In this document: in pieces, positions 8,851-17,391 of the stretch | How the letters are laid out: each line of letters begins with the position of its first letter | Position numbering within the stretch: the stretch's first letter is position 1 | DNA from: Burkholderiales bacterium | GTDB lineage: Bacteria; Pseudomonadota; Gammaproteobacteria; Burkholderiales; Burkholderiaceae_D | Direction of reading: 5' to 3' | NCBI GenBank assembly: GCA_016196925.1 | Contig: JACPWS010000017.1 | Location: 49,190 to 113,189, forward strand | Length of the DNA stretch: 64,000 bases | The notes under the pieces: generated by a model | What the model was told of the DNA's origin: nothing | The model's database searches: none | Seen by the model: only the letters and a program-made list of their open reading frames with translations | Position numbers and translations under genes: made by a program

Positions 8851-10372
8851 CGAAGCAGGGTGGGGCGATGTAGTGCGCGCGGAACAAGCGCGCAGTATCG
8901 CCGGTCAACTGATCATGGTGCGCTTGCCGGGCACGGAGTTGAGCGCAGAGATGGCCGATTTTTTGCGCAGCAATCATATCCGCGCGGTCTGCCTGTTCCG
9001 CCAGAATATGCAAAATCCCGCGCAGCTGAAAAAATTCACGGACGATTTGCGCGCCGTGCTGGGGCCGGAAGCGCTGATCGCGCTCGACCAGGAAGGCGGC
9101 GCCGTGGTGCGCCCGACCTGGCTGCCGGCGCCGCCGTCCGCGATGGCGCTCGGCGCCGGCGACGACGTGGCGCTGTGCCGCGCGGTCGGCGCGGCGGTGG
9201 CGCGCGGCGTACGCTCGCTAGGCTTCAACTGGAATTTCGCGCCGGTGCTGGACTTGAATAGCAACCCCGATAATCCGGTGATCGCCGAACGCTCTTTCGG
9301 CGCCGATCCGCAACGCGCGGGCGAACTGGCGCTGGCCTGGATGGACGGCAGCCTGGCCGAAGGCGTCGCTTGCTGCGTCAAGCATTTTCCCGGCCACGGC
9401 GACACCAATGTCGATTCGCACCGCGACTTGCCTAGTGTGCATAAATCGCGCGCCGAACTGGAGGCGCTGGAACTGGCGCCGTTCCGCCTGGCCGCCAGCC
9501 GCTCAAATCCGGCGCCGGCCATGATGACCGCGCATATCGTGTATCCGGCGCTGGACGCCGAAAACCCGGCCACCATGTCGCCCGCGATACTCTCCGGCAT
9601 CTTGCGCGAGGAGTGGAATTACGACGGCGTGCTGATTACCGACGGCATGGACATGCAAGCGATCGCCGGCCGCTACGGGGCCGGCAACGCCGCCGTGCGC
9701 GCCTTGCTGGCCGGGGCCGATCTGGTGATGGCGCTCGGCGACTGCACAACGCAAAGGGAAACCCTGGACGCGCTGACGGCGGCGCTCGTCTCCGGCCAGA
9801 TCGGTCGCGCCGGACTGGAGCAGAGGCTGGCGCGCGTGCGCCGGCTGGCGCGCGACTATCCCTGCGCCGCCGGCGACTATCGGGGCGAGGCGGCCGACTG
9901 CGCCCTGATGGCAGACGCCTGGCGGCGCGGCCTTACCAGCTACGGCAAGCCGGTGGCGCCGCCGGCAGGCAGCAAGCTCAGATTGGTGATCCGCGCCGAC
10001 GCGGTCAGCGACGGCGTGTCGGAAGCCGGCATCCCGGCCGAACGAATTGCGTCCATGCTGGCCAGCCTGTACGACGTCGTGACGGTCACCTTCAGCGACC
10101 CGCAAAGCTTGGACTGGAGCGCCTTGCCGCAAGATGGGCGCTATCTGATCCTGGCCTCCACCGTGCGCCTGCGCTATGGCGAGCGCGCGCGCCGCAGCTG
10201 GAAACCAGATTTGCATCTGGCCTTATGGAATCCGTTCCAGATGCTCGATATCGACGCGCCGGCGCTGGCCACTTACGGCTTTGCCGAACCGGCGATTGCC
10301 GCCGTGCGCGCCTGGCTGGCCGGCGAGATCGGCGCCGACGGCAAGATACCGGTGCCCGGCTTCGGCGCTTAA
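8831..10372 (+). CDS. NagZ-like family 3 beta-N-acetylhexosaminidase with C-terminal extension
   Basis: Family GH3 enzyme expected to release GlcNAc from chito-oligosaccharides or muropeptides. The hexosaminidase signature KHFPGHGDT (184-192) and the catalytic His/Asp pair are present: H197 in DSHRDLP and nucleophile D271 in LITDGMDM. The body matches NagZ, but the protein has 513 residues against about 340 for NagZ, with an extra domain of about 170 residues of GH3 C-terminal type. No signal peptide, so it is cytoplasmic. I chose the TTG at 8831 because AAGGAG at 8819-8824 sits six bases before it; the ATG at 8843 would be 18 bases away. Confidence 0.88.
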   Translation: MNSTMPSEAGWGDVVRAEQARSIAGQLIMVRLPGTELSAEMADFLRSNHIRAVCLFRQNMQNPAQLKKFTDDLRAVLGPEALIALDQEGGAVVRPTWLPAPPSAMALGAGDDVALCRAVGAAVARGVRSLGFNWNFAPVLDLNSNPDNPVIAERSFGADPQRAGELALAWMDGSLAEGVACCVKHFPGHGDTNVDSHRDLPSVHKSRAELEALELAPFRLAASRSNPAPAMMTAHIVYPALDAENPATMSPAILSGILREEWNYDGVLITDGMDMQAIAGRYGAGNAAVRALLAGADLVMALGDCTTQRETLDALTAALVSGQIGRAGLEQRLARVRRLARDYPCAAGDYRGEAADCALMADAWRRGLTSYGKPVAPPAGSKLRLVIRADAVSDGVSEAGIPAERIASMLASLYDVVTVTFSDPQSLDWSALPQDGRYLILASTVRLRYGERARRSWKPDLHLALWNPFQMLDIDAPALATYGFAEPAIAAVRAWLAGEIGADGKIPVPGFGA

Positions 10373-10515
10373 GTCGAACACGGTAGCGTCGGCTTCCTGC
10401 TGTGCGCGCGCCGGCGACGCGAGAAAGCAACAGCGCGGGATGGCAGGTGCATTTCCTGCGCTCCATGTGTATATTCGAGGCAAATTTTCAGCTGCATTTG
10501 TCGTGGAGAGCAATG

Positions 10516-11358
10516 ATGTGGTCAAGTCGTAAGTGCTGTCGTAGCGTACTGTTCGTGCTGTTCATGCTGGCGCAAACCGGTCATGCAGCCGAACCGGCCC
10601 CCGCTTTGCGGGTAGGCATCGTGCCGTATCTGTCGCCGAACGTACTGATGTCTTTGTTTGCCCCGGTGCGCGAACATTTGCAGCGCGAATTGCGTCGCCC
10701 GGTAGAGCTGTACACGGCGCCCGATGTGCGCAGCTTCGTCAAGAAGACCCTGAGCCCCGATTACGATGTCCTGATTTCTTCCGCGCACTTGTCGCGGCTG
10801 GCGCAGACGCGCGGAGGGTATTTGCCGGAAGTGCAGTTCAGCGATGACTTATACGGCGTCATCTTCGTCGCCAAGCAATCGGCGATACGCGACGTCGCCG
10901 ATTTGCGCGACAAAAAACTGGCCGTCACCGATCGCACCATCCTGGTGAATATCGCGGTATTGAACGCCCTCAGCCAGATCAATATCAATGAAAGCAAACT
11001 CAGGCTGCGTCCCAACATCAACCAAAATACCGCCTTGCTGTCAATTGCCCAAGGCGACAACGACGCCGCCATTGCCGCACACTTTGCCCCGGATCAAATG
11101 CCGGAACAGCAGCGCGGCGAATTGCGCGAAATTTTTCGCACAAAAGCTTTGCCTAACGTTATCGTCTCTACTTCTCCCAAACTTCCCGTCATGGACAGGA
11201 CGGCGATCAGCAACGCCATGCTGACGTTGGCCGATTCGACCGAAGGGAAAAATTTCTTAAAGAACAGCCGCTACGGCGGCGTAAAAAAAATTGATGTGGC
11301 GTCCATGAAAGAGCTCGATATCTATCTGCCGGAAACCCTGCGTCAGCTGGGGCAGTAA
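10516..11358 (+). CDS. PhnD-type periplasmic binding protein paired with a sensor kinase
   Basis: About 280 residues: a signal peptide (RSVLFVLFMLAQTGHAA) followed by a phosphate/phosphonate-binding-like fold (LRVGIVPYLSPNVLMSLFAPVREHLQREL... and YDVLISSAHLSRLAQ). Family members bind phosphonates, phosphite or other small anions. No ABC permease or ATPase is adjacent; instead the next gene, two bases after the stop, is a histidine kinase. This suggests a sensory rather than uptake role, comparable to the PhnD-like sensor part of the TtrS kinase. Two adjacent ATGs (10513, 10516) follow GGAGAG; 10516 has the better spacing. The ligand is unknown. Confidence 0.82.
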   Translation: MWSSRKCCRSVLFVLFMLAQTGHAAEPAPALRVGIVPYLSPNVLMSLFAPVREHLQRELRRPVELYTAPDVRSFVKKTLSPDYDVLISSAHLSRLAQTRGGYLPEVQFSDDLYGVIFVAKQSAIRDVADLRDKKLAVTDRTILVNIAVLNALSQININESKLRLRPNINQNTALLSIAQGDNDAAIAAHFAPDQMPEQQRGELREIFRTKALPNVIVSTSPKLPVMDRTAISNAMLTLADSTEGKNFLKNSRYGGVKKIDVASMKELDIYLPETLRQLGQ

Positions 11359-11360
11359 GC

Positions 11361-13358
11361 ATGCGTTTGTCGTTACGCTGGAAATTAATACTCGGCAGTG
11401 TATTGGTTGAGATTGTCATGCTGTCGGTGCTGGTGACAAATAGCTTGCGCATCAATCAGGCGCATTTATTGCAACTGGCAAATATCCGGCTCGGCGAAGT
11501 GTCGGTATTGCTGAACGCCTCGGTCGGGCCGTCGATGGCGCAGCAGGATTACGCCGCCATCAACGACGTGTTCCGCGTCAGCCGCCGCAAAGAAGGCATC
11601 GTCTACTTTTTGCTGTTCGATCAGCGCCGGCGCCTGATCGCCGCCGATGGTTGGGAAGGCGCGGCGCCCAGAAAATCCGGCGATGTCCGTATCGCAGCCA
11701 GTGAAAATCGGCTCGATGCGCGCATCCCCATCGTGCTCGCCGGCCAGGTCTATGGCGAATTGCTGTTCGGCGTTTCCACCGCCTTCATCCAGGATGCCCG
11801 CAACCGTCTGTTGCGCGAATCGGTGCTGATCGCCGCGGCCGAAGTGCTCATCTCGTTTATCGTGATCGCCTTGATGGGGACCTGGCTGACGCGCAACCTG
11901 AAGCAGCTGGAGATTTCCGCCAACGCGATCTTCAGGGGCGAGTACGGCACCAGGGTCAGCCATACCGGCGACGATGAAATCGGGGTGGTGGGGCGCACCC
12001 TGAACCAGATGAGTGCGCAGCTGGCGCATGAGATGGAAGCCTTGCGGCATAGCGAGCAGCAGCAGCGCGAAACCGCCAGCCGCTTGCAATCGGTGCTCGA
12101 TGCCGCCTCGGAAGTGTCCATCGTCGCCACCGATACCAAGGGCCTGATCACCATGTTCAACCGCGGCGCCGAAAAAATGCTCGGCTATCGCGCCGAAGAA
12201 TGCGTAGGCGCGCTGACGCCGCTGGTATTTCACGATGCCGCCGAGCTGGCGCGAAGAAGCGGCGAATTGTCGGCCGAATGCGGGCGCCCGGTGCGCAACA
12301 TCGAGATTTTCACTTCCAAGGCGCTGCTGCACGGGTCGGAAACGCAGAACTGGGCTTACCTGCGCAAGGACGGCACGCGGCTGCACGTTTCGCTGGTCGT
12401 GACTGCGGTGCGCGATCAGCACGCCGAAATCAGCGGCTACCTCGGCATCGCGCGCGACATTACGCTGCAAATCGAAGCGCAGTTGGCGCTCAGTCAGTTG
12501 AATGAGGAATTGGAAACGCGCGTACTGCAGAGAACTTCCGAGCTGGAGCAAGCCAATCGCGATCTGGCCGGCGCGATGGATAATTTGCAAATCGCCCAGG
12601 CTGAGCTGATCCGTACCGAAAAACTGAGCGCGCTCGGCACCATCGTCGCCGTGGTCGCGCACGAATTGAATACGCCGATCGGCAATTGCCTGACCGTCGC
12701 CAGCACCTTGCACGATAAAACGATGGAAGTCGGCCAGGCTTTCGACCAGGGCAACTTGCGCCGTTCCGGTTTGACGGAATACATACGCGACACCAGGACC
12801 GGCGCAGAAATACTCTTGCGCGGCCTGAACCGCTCGAGCGAGCTGGTGAATAATTTCAAACAGGTGGCGGTGGACCAGACCACAGACCAGCGCCGCCAAT
12901 TCGATTTGCTGACCGTGGTGAACGACGTGGTGGCCTTGCTCAGCCCGACGCTGCGCAAGTTGCCGTATCGGCTGATCATGCAAGTGCCGGACGCTATCCG
13001 GATGGACAGCTACCCCGGACCGCTGGAGCAAGTGATCACCAATCTGGTTAACAATGCGATTACCCATGCCTTCGATGGAAAAGACGAAGGGACGATGACG
13101 CTCTGCGCCGCCCGCGTTGCCGCCGACATGGTGCGCATCGAGTTTGCCGACGACGGCATAGGCATAGAGGCGGATCACCTGTCCAAAATTTTCGACCCGT
13201 TTTACACCACCAAACTCGGGCGCGGCGGCACCGGCCTGGGCTTGAACATCGTGCACAACATCGTCAAAAAAATGTTGGGTGGTAAACTCGATGTGGAAAG
13301 CATCTACGGCAAGGGCACGCTATTCACTATCTACCTGCCGCTCCGCGCACCGGAATAA
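11361..13358 (+). CDS. Membrane sensor histidine kinase with HAMP and PAS domains
   Basis: 665 residues. Order: transmembrane helix at about 9-28, periplasmic sensor region 29-153, second helix 155-174, HAMP about 175-228, PAS about 241-370, coiled coil, then a dimerisation helix with phospho-accepting H434 in VVAHELNTPIGN. The ATPase domain follows, with N box EQVITNLVNNAITHAF, G1 FADDGIGI and G2 GRGGTGLGLNI. The HELNTPIGN motif marks the group of kinases often found without a neighbouring response regulator, and none is present here. Coupled to the PhnD-like protein, which probably docks on the periplasmic region. Confidence 0.92.
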   Translation: MRLSLRWKLILGSVLVEIVMLSVLVTNSLRINQAHLLQLANIRLGEVSVLLNASVGPSMAQQDYAAINDVFRVSRRKEGIVYFLLFDQRRRLIAADGWEGAAPRKSGDVRIAASENRLDARIPIVLAGQVYGELLFGVSTAFIQDARNRLLRESVLIAAAEVLISFIVIALMGTWLTRNLKQLEISANAIFRGEYGTRVSHTGDDEIGVVGRTLNQMSAQLAHEMEALRHSEQQQRETASRLQSVLDAASEVSIVATDTKGLITMFNRGAEKMLGYRAEECVGALTPLVFHDAAELARRSGELSAECGRPVRNIEIFTSKALLHGSETQNWAYLRKDGTRLHVSLVVTAVRDQHAEISGYLGIARDITLQIEAQLALSQLNEELETRVLQRTSELEQANRDLAGAMDNLQIAQAELIRTEKLSALGTIVAVVAHELNTPIGNCLTVASTLHDKTMEVGQAFDQGNLRRSGLTEYIRDTRTGAEILLRGLNRSSELVNNFKQVAVDQTTDQRRQFDLLTVVNDVVALLSPTLRKLPYRLIMQVPDAIRMDSYPGPLEQVITNLVNNAITHAFDGKDEGTMTLCAARVAADMVRIEFADDGIGIEADHLSKIFDPFYTTKLGRGGTGLGLNIVHNIVKKMLGGKLDVESIYGKGTLFTIYLPLRAPE

Positions 13359-13430
13359 GCGCGCCGCCGTCCTTTATCATTCGTAACTATTCGCCGACCC
13401 TGGAAGGGGCGCCGTTGATGGCACAAAAAC

Positions 13431-13504
13431 GCTAACCGCAGCGCAGAGGTCGCAGAGAAAAGTTTTTTGTATCCTCTGCGCCCTCTGCGCCTCTGCGGCT
13501 AAGG
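13431..13504. repeat. CGCAGAGG-type inverted repeat
   Basis: A short inverted repeat built from iterated CGCAGAGG words: CTAACCGCAGCGCAGAGG on the left (from 13431) and CTCTGCGCCTCTGCGG with flanking CTAAGG on the right (to 13504), separated by a T-rich centre. It lies in the 255-bp gap between the histidine kinase and creatininase genes and could fold as a hairpin that ends kinase transcription. No gene is seen in the gap. Confidence 0.65.
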
Positions 13505-13613
13505 ATTTTTATTTCAGGCTGAATAGTTACTATCATTCCGTATTGCGCCCCGGCCGGCGAAATTAAAACGGCAAACGCCTGTATACTGCTGCCCGCTACC
13601 TGAGGAAAGCCGT

Positions 13614-14459
13614 ATGCCACGTATCGAAAGCCAGCCACGGACCATGGTGAACCTGGCCCAAATTTTGCCGACGCTGATGCTGGCGCTGGCTTATCTGCTG
13701 CTGTCGCCGCTGCCGGCGCTGGCCGCTGGCGTCTATCTGGAAGAAATGACCTCGCCCGAGCTGCGCGAGCGTCTGGCCGGCGGCGCCACCACGATTTTGA
13801 TCCCGCTAGGCGGGACCGAGCAGAACGGTCCCTACATGGTCCTGGGCAAACACAACCGGCGCGCCTATTTGCTGGCCGGCCAGATCGCGCAGCGGCTAGG
13901 CAATGCGCTGGTGGCGCCGGTCGTCAGTTATGTGCCGGAAGGCAGCATACAGCCTCCCGCCGCGCACATGCGCTTTGCCGGCACTATTTCCATCGGCGAA
14001 GGCGCCTTCGAAGCGATGCTGGAAGCGGCCGCCCGCAGTTTCCGGCAACACGGCTTTCGCGATGTGGTGTTTCTGGGCGACCATGGCGGCTACCAGAACA
14101 GCGAGCAGCGCGTCGCCAGCCGCCTGAACCGGGAATGGGCGGCGGAGCGCGCTTGCCGGGTGCATGCCTTGCCTGAATATTATCGCGCCGCCGGTGATTT
14201 TGCCGAAATGTTAAAAAAGCGCGGCTATGGCGCCGCCGAGATAGGCACGCATGCCGGGCTGGCCGATACCGCCTTGGCGCTGGCGCTCGACAAGTCGCTG
14301 GTGCGTAGCGAGGCGCTGGCGCATGCCGGCAAGCCCGATCCGCGCGACGGCGTCGCCGGCGACCCGCGTCGCGCCACCGAGGAACTGGGGCAGGCCGGCG
14401 TGCAGCATATCGTCGACCTGAGCGTGACGGCGATCAGGCAGGCGGCGCGCGCAAGATGA
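13614..14459 (+). CDS. Exported creatininase-family amidohydrolase homologue
   Basis: 281 residues with an N-terminal signal sequence (LMLALAYLLLSPLPALAAG) and a creatininase fold. The family metal motif, normally E-Q-H-G-P-H-L-P-L-G-T-D, reads E-Q-N-G-P-Y-M-V-L-G-K-H (E69, N71, H80), so the second histidine ligand is Asn and the bridging Asp is His. GDHGGYQ matches the later GNHGGN motif. Export plus changed ligands make true creatininase activity unlikely; substrate unknown. GAGGAAAG precedes the ATG. The next gene starts 32 bases after the stop and is also exported, so the two are probably co-transcribed. Confidence 0.8.
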   Translation: MPRIESQPRTMVNLAQILPTLMLALAYLLLSPLPALAAGVYLEEMTSPELRERLAGGATTILIPLGGTEQNGPYMVLGKHNRRAYLLAGQIAQRLGNALVAPVVSYVPEGSIQPPAAHMRFAGTISIGEGAFEAMLEAAARSFRQHGFRDVVFLGDHGGYQNSEQRVASRLNREWAAERACRVHALPEYYRAAGDFAEMLKKRGYGAAEIGTHAGLADTALALALDKSLVRSEALAHAGKPDPRDGVAGDPRRATEELGQAGVQHIVDLSVTAIRQAARAR

Positions 14460-14490
14460 ATTTTCAATGTTAAGTAACGAGGAATGCGGT

Positions 14491-15756
14491 ATGGGTCTGG
14501 TAACAAGGAAGTCGGTGGGGGTAAGCGTCGCGCTGCTGGCGGCGGCAGCGGCGCTGGTGGCGGCGCATGTGCATGGCGCGGCGCCGGCTGGCGCCAATGT
14601 TGTCGCAAAGACGGTGGCGACCGTGCCGGGCATGCCGCCCGTCGTCGACGCCAACAATCTGTATAGCGAGACTGGCGCCTCGCACCTGAGTCCGGCGCTG
14701 CGCGGCGATCTGGAACGCATTTATGTGCCCAACCTGCGCTCCAACGATGTATCCGTGATCGACCCGGCAACGCTCAAGGTGGTCGATAGATTCAAGGTCG
14801 GACGCGGGCCGCAGCATATCGTGCCGGCCTGGGATTTGCGCACTTTGTGGGTGGCGAACAATGCCGAACGCCATGCCGACGGCAGCCTGACGCCTGTCGA
14901 TCCGCGCAGCGGCAAGCCGGGCCCGGCGGTGCCGGTGGACGATCCCTACAATCTCTACTTCAGCCCGGACGGCAAGTCGGCGATCGTGGTGGCGGAAGCC
15001 TTGCATAGGCTCGATTTCCGCGATCCGCATAGCTTTGCGATGCAATATGCGATCGACACGCCGCACTGCGGCGGCATCAACCATGCCGATTTCTCCATGG
15101 ACGGCCGTTATGCGATCTTCACTTGCGAATTCGACGGCAGCATCGCCAAGATCGATCTGGTCGGGCGCAAGCTGCTCGGCTATCTGAAACTGAACATGCC
15201 CGCCACGCGCTTCAAGAGCGTGCCGACGCTGAGCGGCCCGGGCGCCAGCGAAATCTGCAGCTCGAAAAAGGGGATGCCGCAAGACATACGCATCTCGCCC
15301 GACGGCAAGCGTTTCTATATCGCCGACATGGAAGCGGACGGCGTGCACGTTGTCGACGGCGATGCCTTCAAGGAAATCGGCTTCATTGCGACCGGCGTCG
15401 CCGCGCACGGCTTGTATCCCAGCCGCGACGGCAAGAGCCTGTATGTCGCCAACCGCGGCTCGCACAAGATACACGGCCCGCGCAAAGGCAAGGGCAGCGT
15501 GAGCGTGATCGATTTCGCCAGCGGCAAGATCACGGCGCAATGGCCTATCCCCGGTGGCGGCAGCCCGGACATGGGCAATGTCAGCGTGGACGGCAAATAC
15601 CTGTGGCTGTCCGGCCGTTACGACGACGTCGTGTATCGGATCGCCACCGGCAACGGCGCCGTCGACAAGATCAAGGTCGGGCAAGAACCGCACGGCTTGA
15701 CCGTCTGGCCGCTGCCCGGACGGTATTCGCTCGGGCATACCGGCAATTTGCGCTGA
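14491..15756 (+). CDS. Exported YncE/YVTN-type beta-propeller protein
   Basis: 421 residues with a signal peptide (VGVSVALLAAAAALVAAHVHG) and repeated propeller strands such as RIYVPNLRSNDVSVIDPATLKVVDRFKVG, FSPDGKSAIVV, ISPDGKRFYIAD and SRDGKSLYVANRGS. Proteins of this kind are usually periplasmic scaffolds or substrate binders. There is no CxxCH haem motif, so it is not a cytochrome. I chose the ATG at 14491 because GAGGA (14479-14483) lies seven bases upstream, and because it puts the signal peptide at the N-terminus; an ATG at 14467 is also in frame. Pairing with the exported creatininase homologue suggests a shared function. Confidence 0.82.
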   Translation: MGLVTRKSVGVSVALLAAAAALVAAHVHGAAPAGANVVAKTVATVPGMPPVVDANNLYSETGASHLSPALRGDLERIYVPNLRSNDVSVIDPATLKVVDRFKVGRGPQHIVPAWDLRTLWVANNAERHADGSLTPVDPRSGKPGPAVPVDDPYNLYFSPDGKSAIVVAEALHRLDFRDPHSFAMQYAIDTPHCGGINHADFSMDGRYAIFTCEFDGSIAKIDLVGRKLLGYLKLNMPATRFKSVPTLSGPGASEICSSKKGMPQDIRISPDGKRFYIADMEADGVHVVDGDAFKEIGFIATGVAAHGLYPSRDGKSLYVANRGSHKIHGPRKGKGSVSVIDFASGKITAQWPIPGGGSPDMGNVSVDGKYLWLSGRYDDVVYRIATGNGAVDKIKVGQEPHGLTVWPLPGRYSLGHTGNLR

Positions 15757-15801
15757 GAGCGAAGCAGGGCAATCGCATGAAGCGATTTGCGTCAGATATA
15801 T

Positions 15802-15914
15802 CGTCATTCCCGCGCGGTTTTAGCGGGAATCCGTGCAAGGAGCCCTTGCACCATTTTCCTGAGTTTGCTGGGAAAGTCCCTGGATTCCCGCTCAAAATCG
15901 CGGCGGGAATGACG
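15802..15914. repeat. dRS3-like composite inverted repeat
   Basis: CGTCATTCCCGCG...GCGGGAATCC at 15802-15832 faces TGGATTCCCG...GGCGGGAATGACG at 15881-15914. Between them, 15826-15852 is a 27-base module (GGAATCCGTGCAAGGAG plus CCCTTGCACC) that recurs on the opposite strand at 63772-63798 with one visible base difference. The element fills the gap between the convergent propeller and HDOD genes. Confidence 0.78.
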
Positions 15915-15981
15915 GTGTTTGTAATGATTCGCTCTGAACGGGTATGACATTGCTTCATGCCGTGTTTTATCCCTGACCGGA

Positions 15982-16818
15982 TTAGACCAGCAAGGCCGCC
16001 GTCAGCGATTCGATTTCTTCTTCCGATTCTTCCAGGGTTGCGTGCAGCGTTCCGTCGTCGAATTCAAAGTCGATGGCGGCGGCAGCCTGTTTGATCGCCG
16101 CGCCCTCCTTTTGATGCAAAGGCGATACCACCGGCGCCAGATCGTTCGCCAGCAGCAAGGTATCGCCGAGCGTCTTCGGTGGTAAGACGCGCGCACCGAG
16201 CCAGAGCGCTTCCACCGCCGTCATCACGGCATCCGGCATCCCCAGTTTTTTCAGCACGCCGCGCCCTATCAGTTTCTCGCCGTATTCCACCCAGTCTTCG
16301 GGATCGCCGTCTAACAGGCCGGGAAATTCTTCGGCGCGCGAAATCAGGTAAAAGCCGCCGACTTCATGCACGATGCCGGCAAACATCGCGGTATCCGGAT
16401 CGACCCTGGTGATTTTCTTGGCGATCACCTGCGCCAGCGCGGCGACGTGCGCCGAATGCTCCCACAGTTGCGCGGCCTTGGCTTTCAGGGCCGGGTCGCT
16501 GATCTTGCTGTCGAGCTGGCGCACGATCACCGAGGCCACCATGGACTTGAGCGGCCGGAAGCCGATGCGGCTGACCGCGACCTTGACGTTGCTGATCTCG
16601 TTGCCGGAACGGTTGTAAGCGGCCGAGTTGGCGATCGCCACCGTGCGCGCCGACAGCAAAGGTTCGGCCATGATCATCTTGGCGGCGGCGTCTATATGGC
16701 AATCGGGGTCGTCCAGCGCTTGCTGCAGCTTGAGCGAGGCGTTGACATTGGTGGGGAAGGTCAGCTCGCCGCGGCTGGCCTCGGTCGCAATGGTCCTGAA
16801 GATTTCTAGCCTGTCCAT
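15982..16818 (-). CDS. HDOD domain signalling protein
   Basis: 278 residues. The central HDOD fold is recognisable from FPTNVNASLKLQQALDDPDCHIDAAAKMIMAEPLLSARTVAIANSAAYN, the VSRIGFRPLKSMV turn and LWEHSAHVAALAQVIAKK. HDOD proteins lack the full HD metal site and act in two-component or c-di-GMP signalling; no output domain is attached here. The C-terminus is acidic. The ATG at 16818 has no rival in frame. The gene stands alone, divergent from the GntR-ABC cluster. Confidence 0.85.
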   Translation of the reverse strand: MDRLEIFRTIATEASRGELTFPTNVNASLKLQQALDDPDCHIDAAAKMIMAEPLLSARTVAIANSAAYNRSGNEISNVKVAVSRIGFRPLKSMVASVIVRQLDSKISDPALKAKAAQLWEHSAHVAALAQVIAKKITRVDPDTAMFAGIVHEVGGFYLISRAEEFPGLLDGDPEDWVEYGEKLIGRGVLKKLGMPDAVMTAVEALWLGARVLPPKTLGDTLLLANDLAPVVSPLHQKEGAAIKQAAAAIDFEFDDGTLHATLEESEEEIESLTAALLV

Positions 16819-17391
16819 GGAGCTATCCTCTCATCGTGTTGCAGCGGCAGGTGGCGGACGGAAACGTAGCGGATTGCCGGCAAGCTGGCCGCGCTCGTCG
16901 CGGGACGGTGCTTTCCATGCCTATCCAGAGCGGAGTAAGAGCCCTGGTTCAGCGGCGTGGGAATAATGATTGGAGGAAATACCGCCGGCAACAGTATTAT
17001 AGGAGCCGCTTCCAGGATTGCCAGAAATGCTGCGATCGGCGGCGCCGCTACATGCGCAACGCGCGGCCGTGCAGGATGGCTACGCTACGCTGCCTCAGCG
17101 TCTGCCAAATGCTCTCTTGTTTATCGGTTTTCTTGGGAGTATCCGGCATTTTCCATCTGTCGCCAAGGCATCTAAAGCGCTTATAAATATACTCCCCCCT
17201 AGTATTATTGTGACTAAGAACCGTCGGAGGAGGGCGGTTTCAAATAAAATTAGCGTTCCAGTGATTTGGTGTTATAGTGAACCACATCACCACTTCATTA
17301 CTGCACGATCACGTCAAGTCGTCGGAGCTGGTGCCAGGATGGTTTCGGTGACGCTAGCGGGGCCGGCGATTTAAGCGTAAGGAGGAAGCGG
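16819..17391. other. Gene-poor intergenic region between HDOD and GntR-ABC genes
   Basis: No convincing gene is seen in 573 bp. A Gly/Ala-rich open frame from 16957 or 16966 (start IGGNTAGNSIIGAASRIARN) has no clear ribosome-binding site and is not called. The right half holds a copy of the dispersed ATACT repeat described separately. The sequence just before 17392 carries AAGGAGG, the ribosome-binding site of the next gene. Confidence 0.6.
17131..17205. repeat. Dispersed ATACT-N7-AGTAT element, copy 1
   Basis: A GGGAGTAT half-site (17135-17142) and a full palindromic site, ATACT-CCCCCCT-AGTAT (17189-17205), whose centres are 63 bp apart. The intervening sequence aligns well with copy 3 at 37293-37379 (shared blocks TCTTGGGA, TTTCC, TCTGTCG, TAAA and AAATATACTCCCCC). 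It lies about 190 bp before the GntR gene. Confidence 0.7.

Noticed and set aside
11466..13256. Long minus-strand open frame opposite the histidine kinase
   Set aside because: Antisense shadow produced by codon bias; no start signal or domain.
14491..15756. Cytochrome cd1-type nitrite reductase or other haem protein
   Set aside because: Propeller resembles such proteins but no CxxCH motif exists, so only a YncE-like propeller is supported.
16957..17175. Gly/Ala-rich open frame (IGGNTAGNSIIGAASRIARN...) that looks superficially like a bacteriocin precursor
   Set aside because: No good ribosome-binding site, weak GTG start, no processing or export genes next to it, and its end runs through the dispersed repeat.
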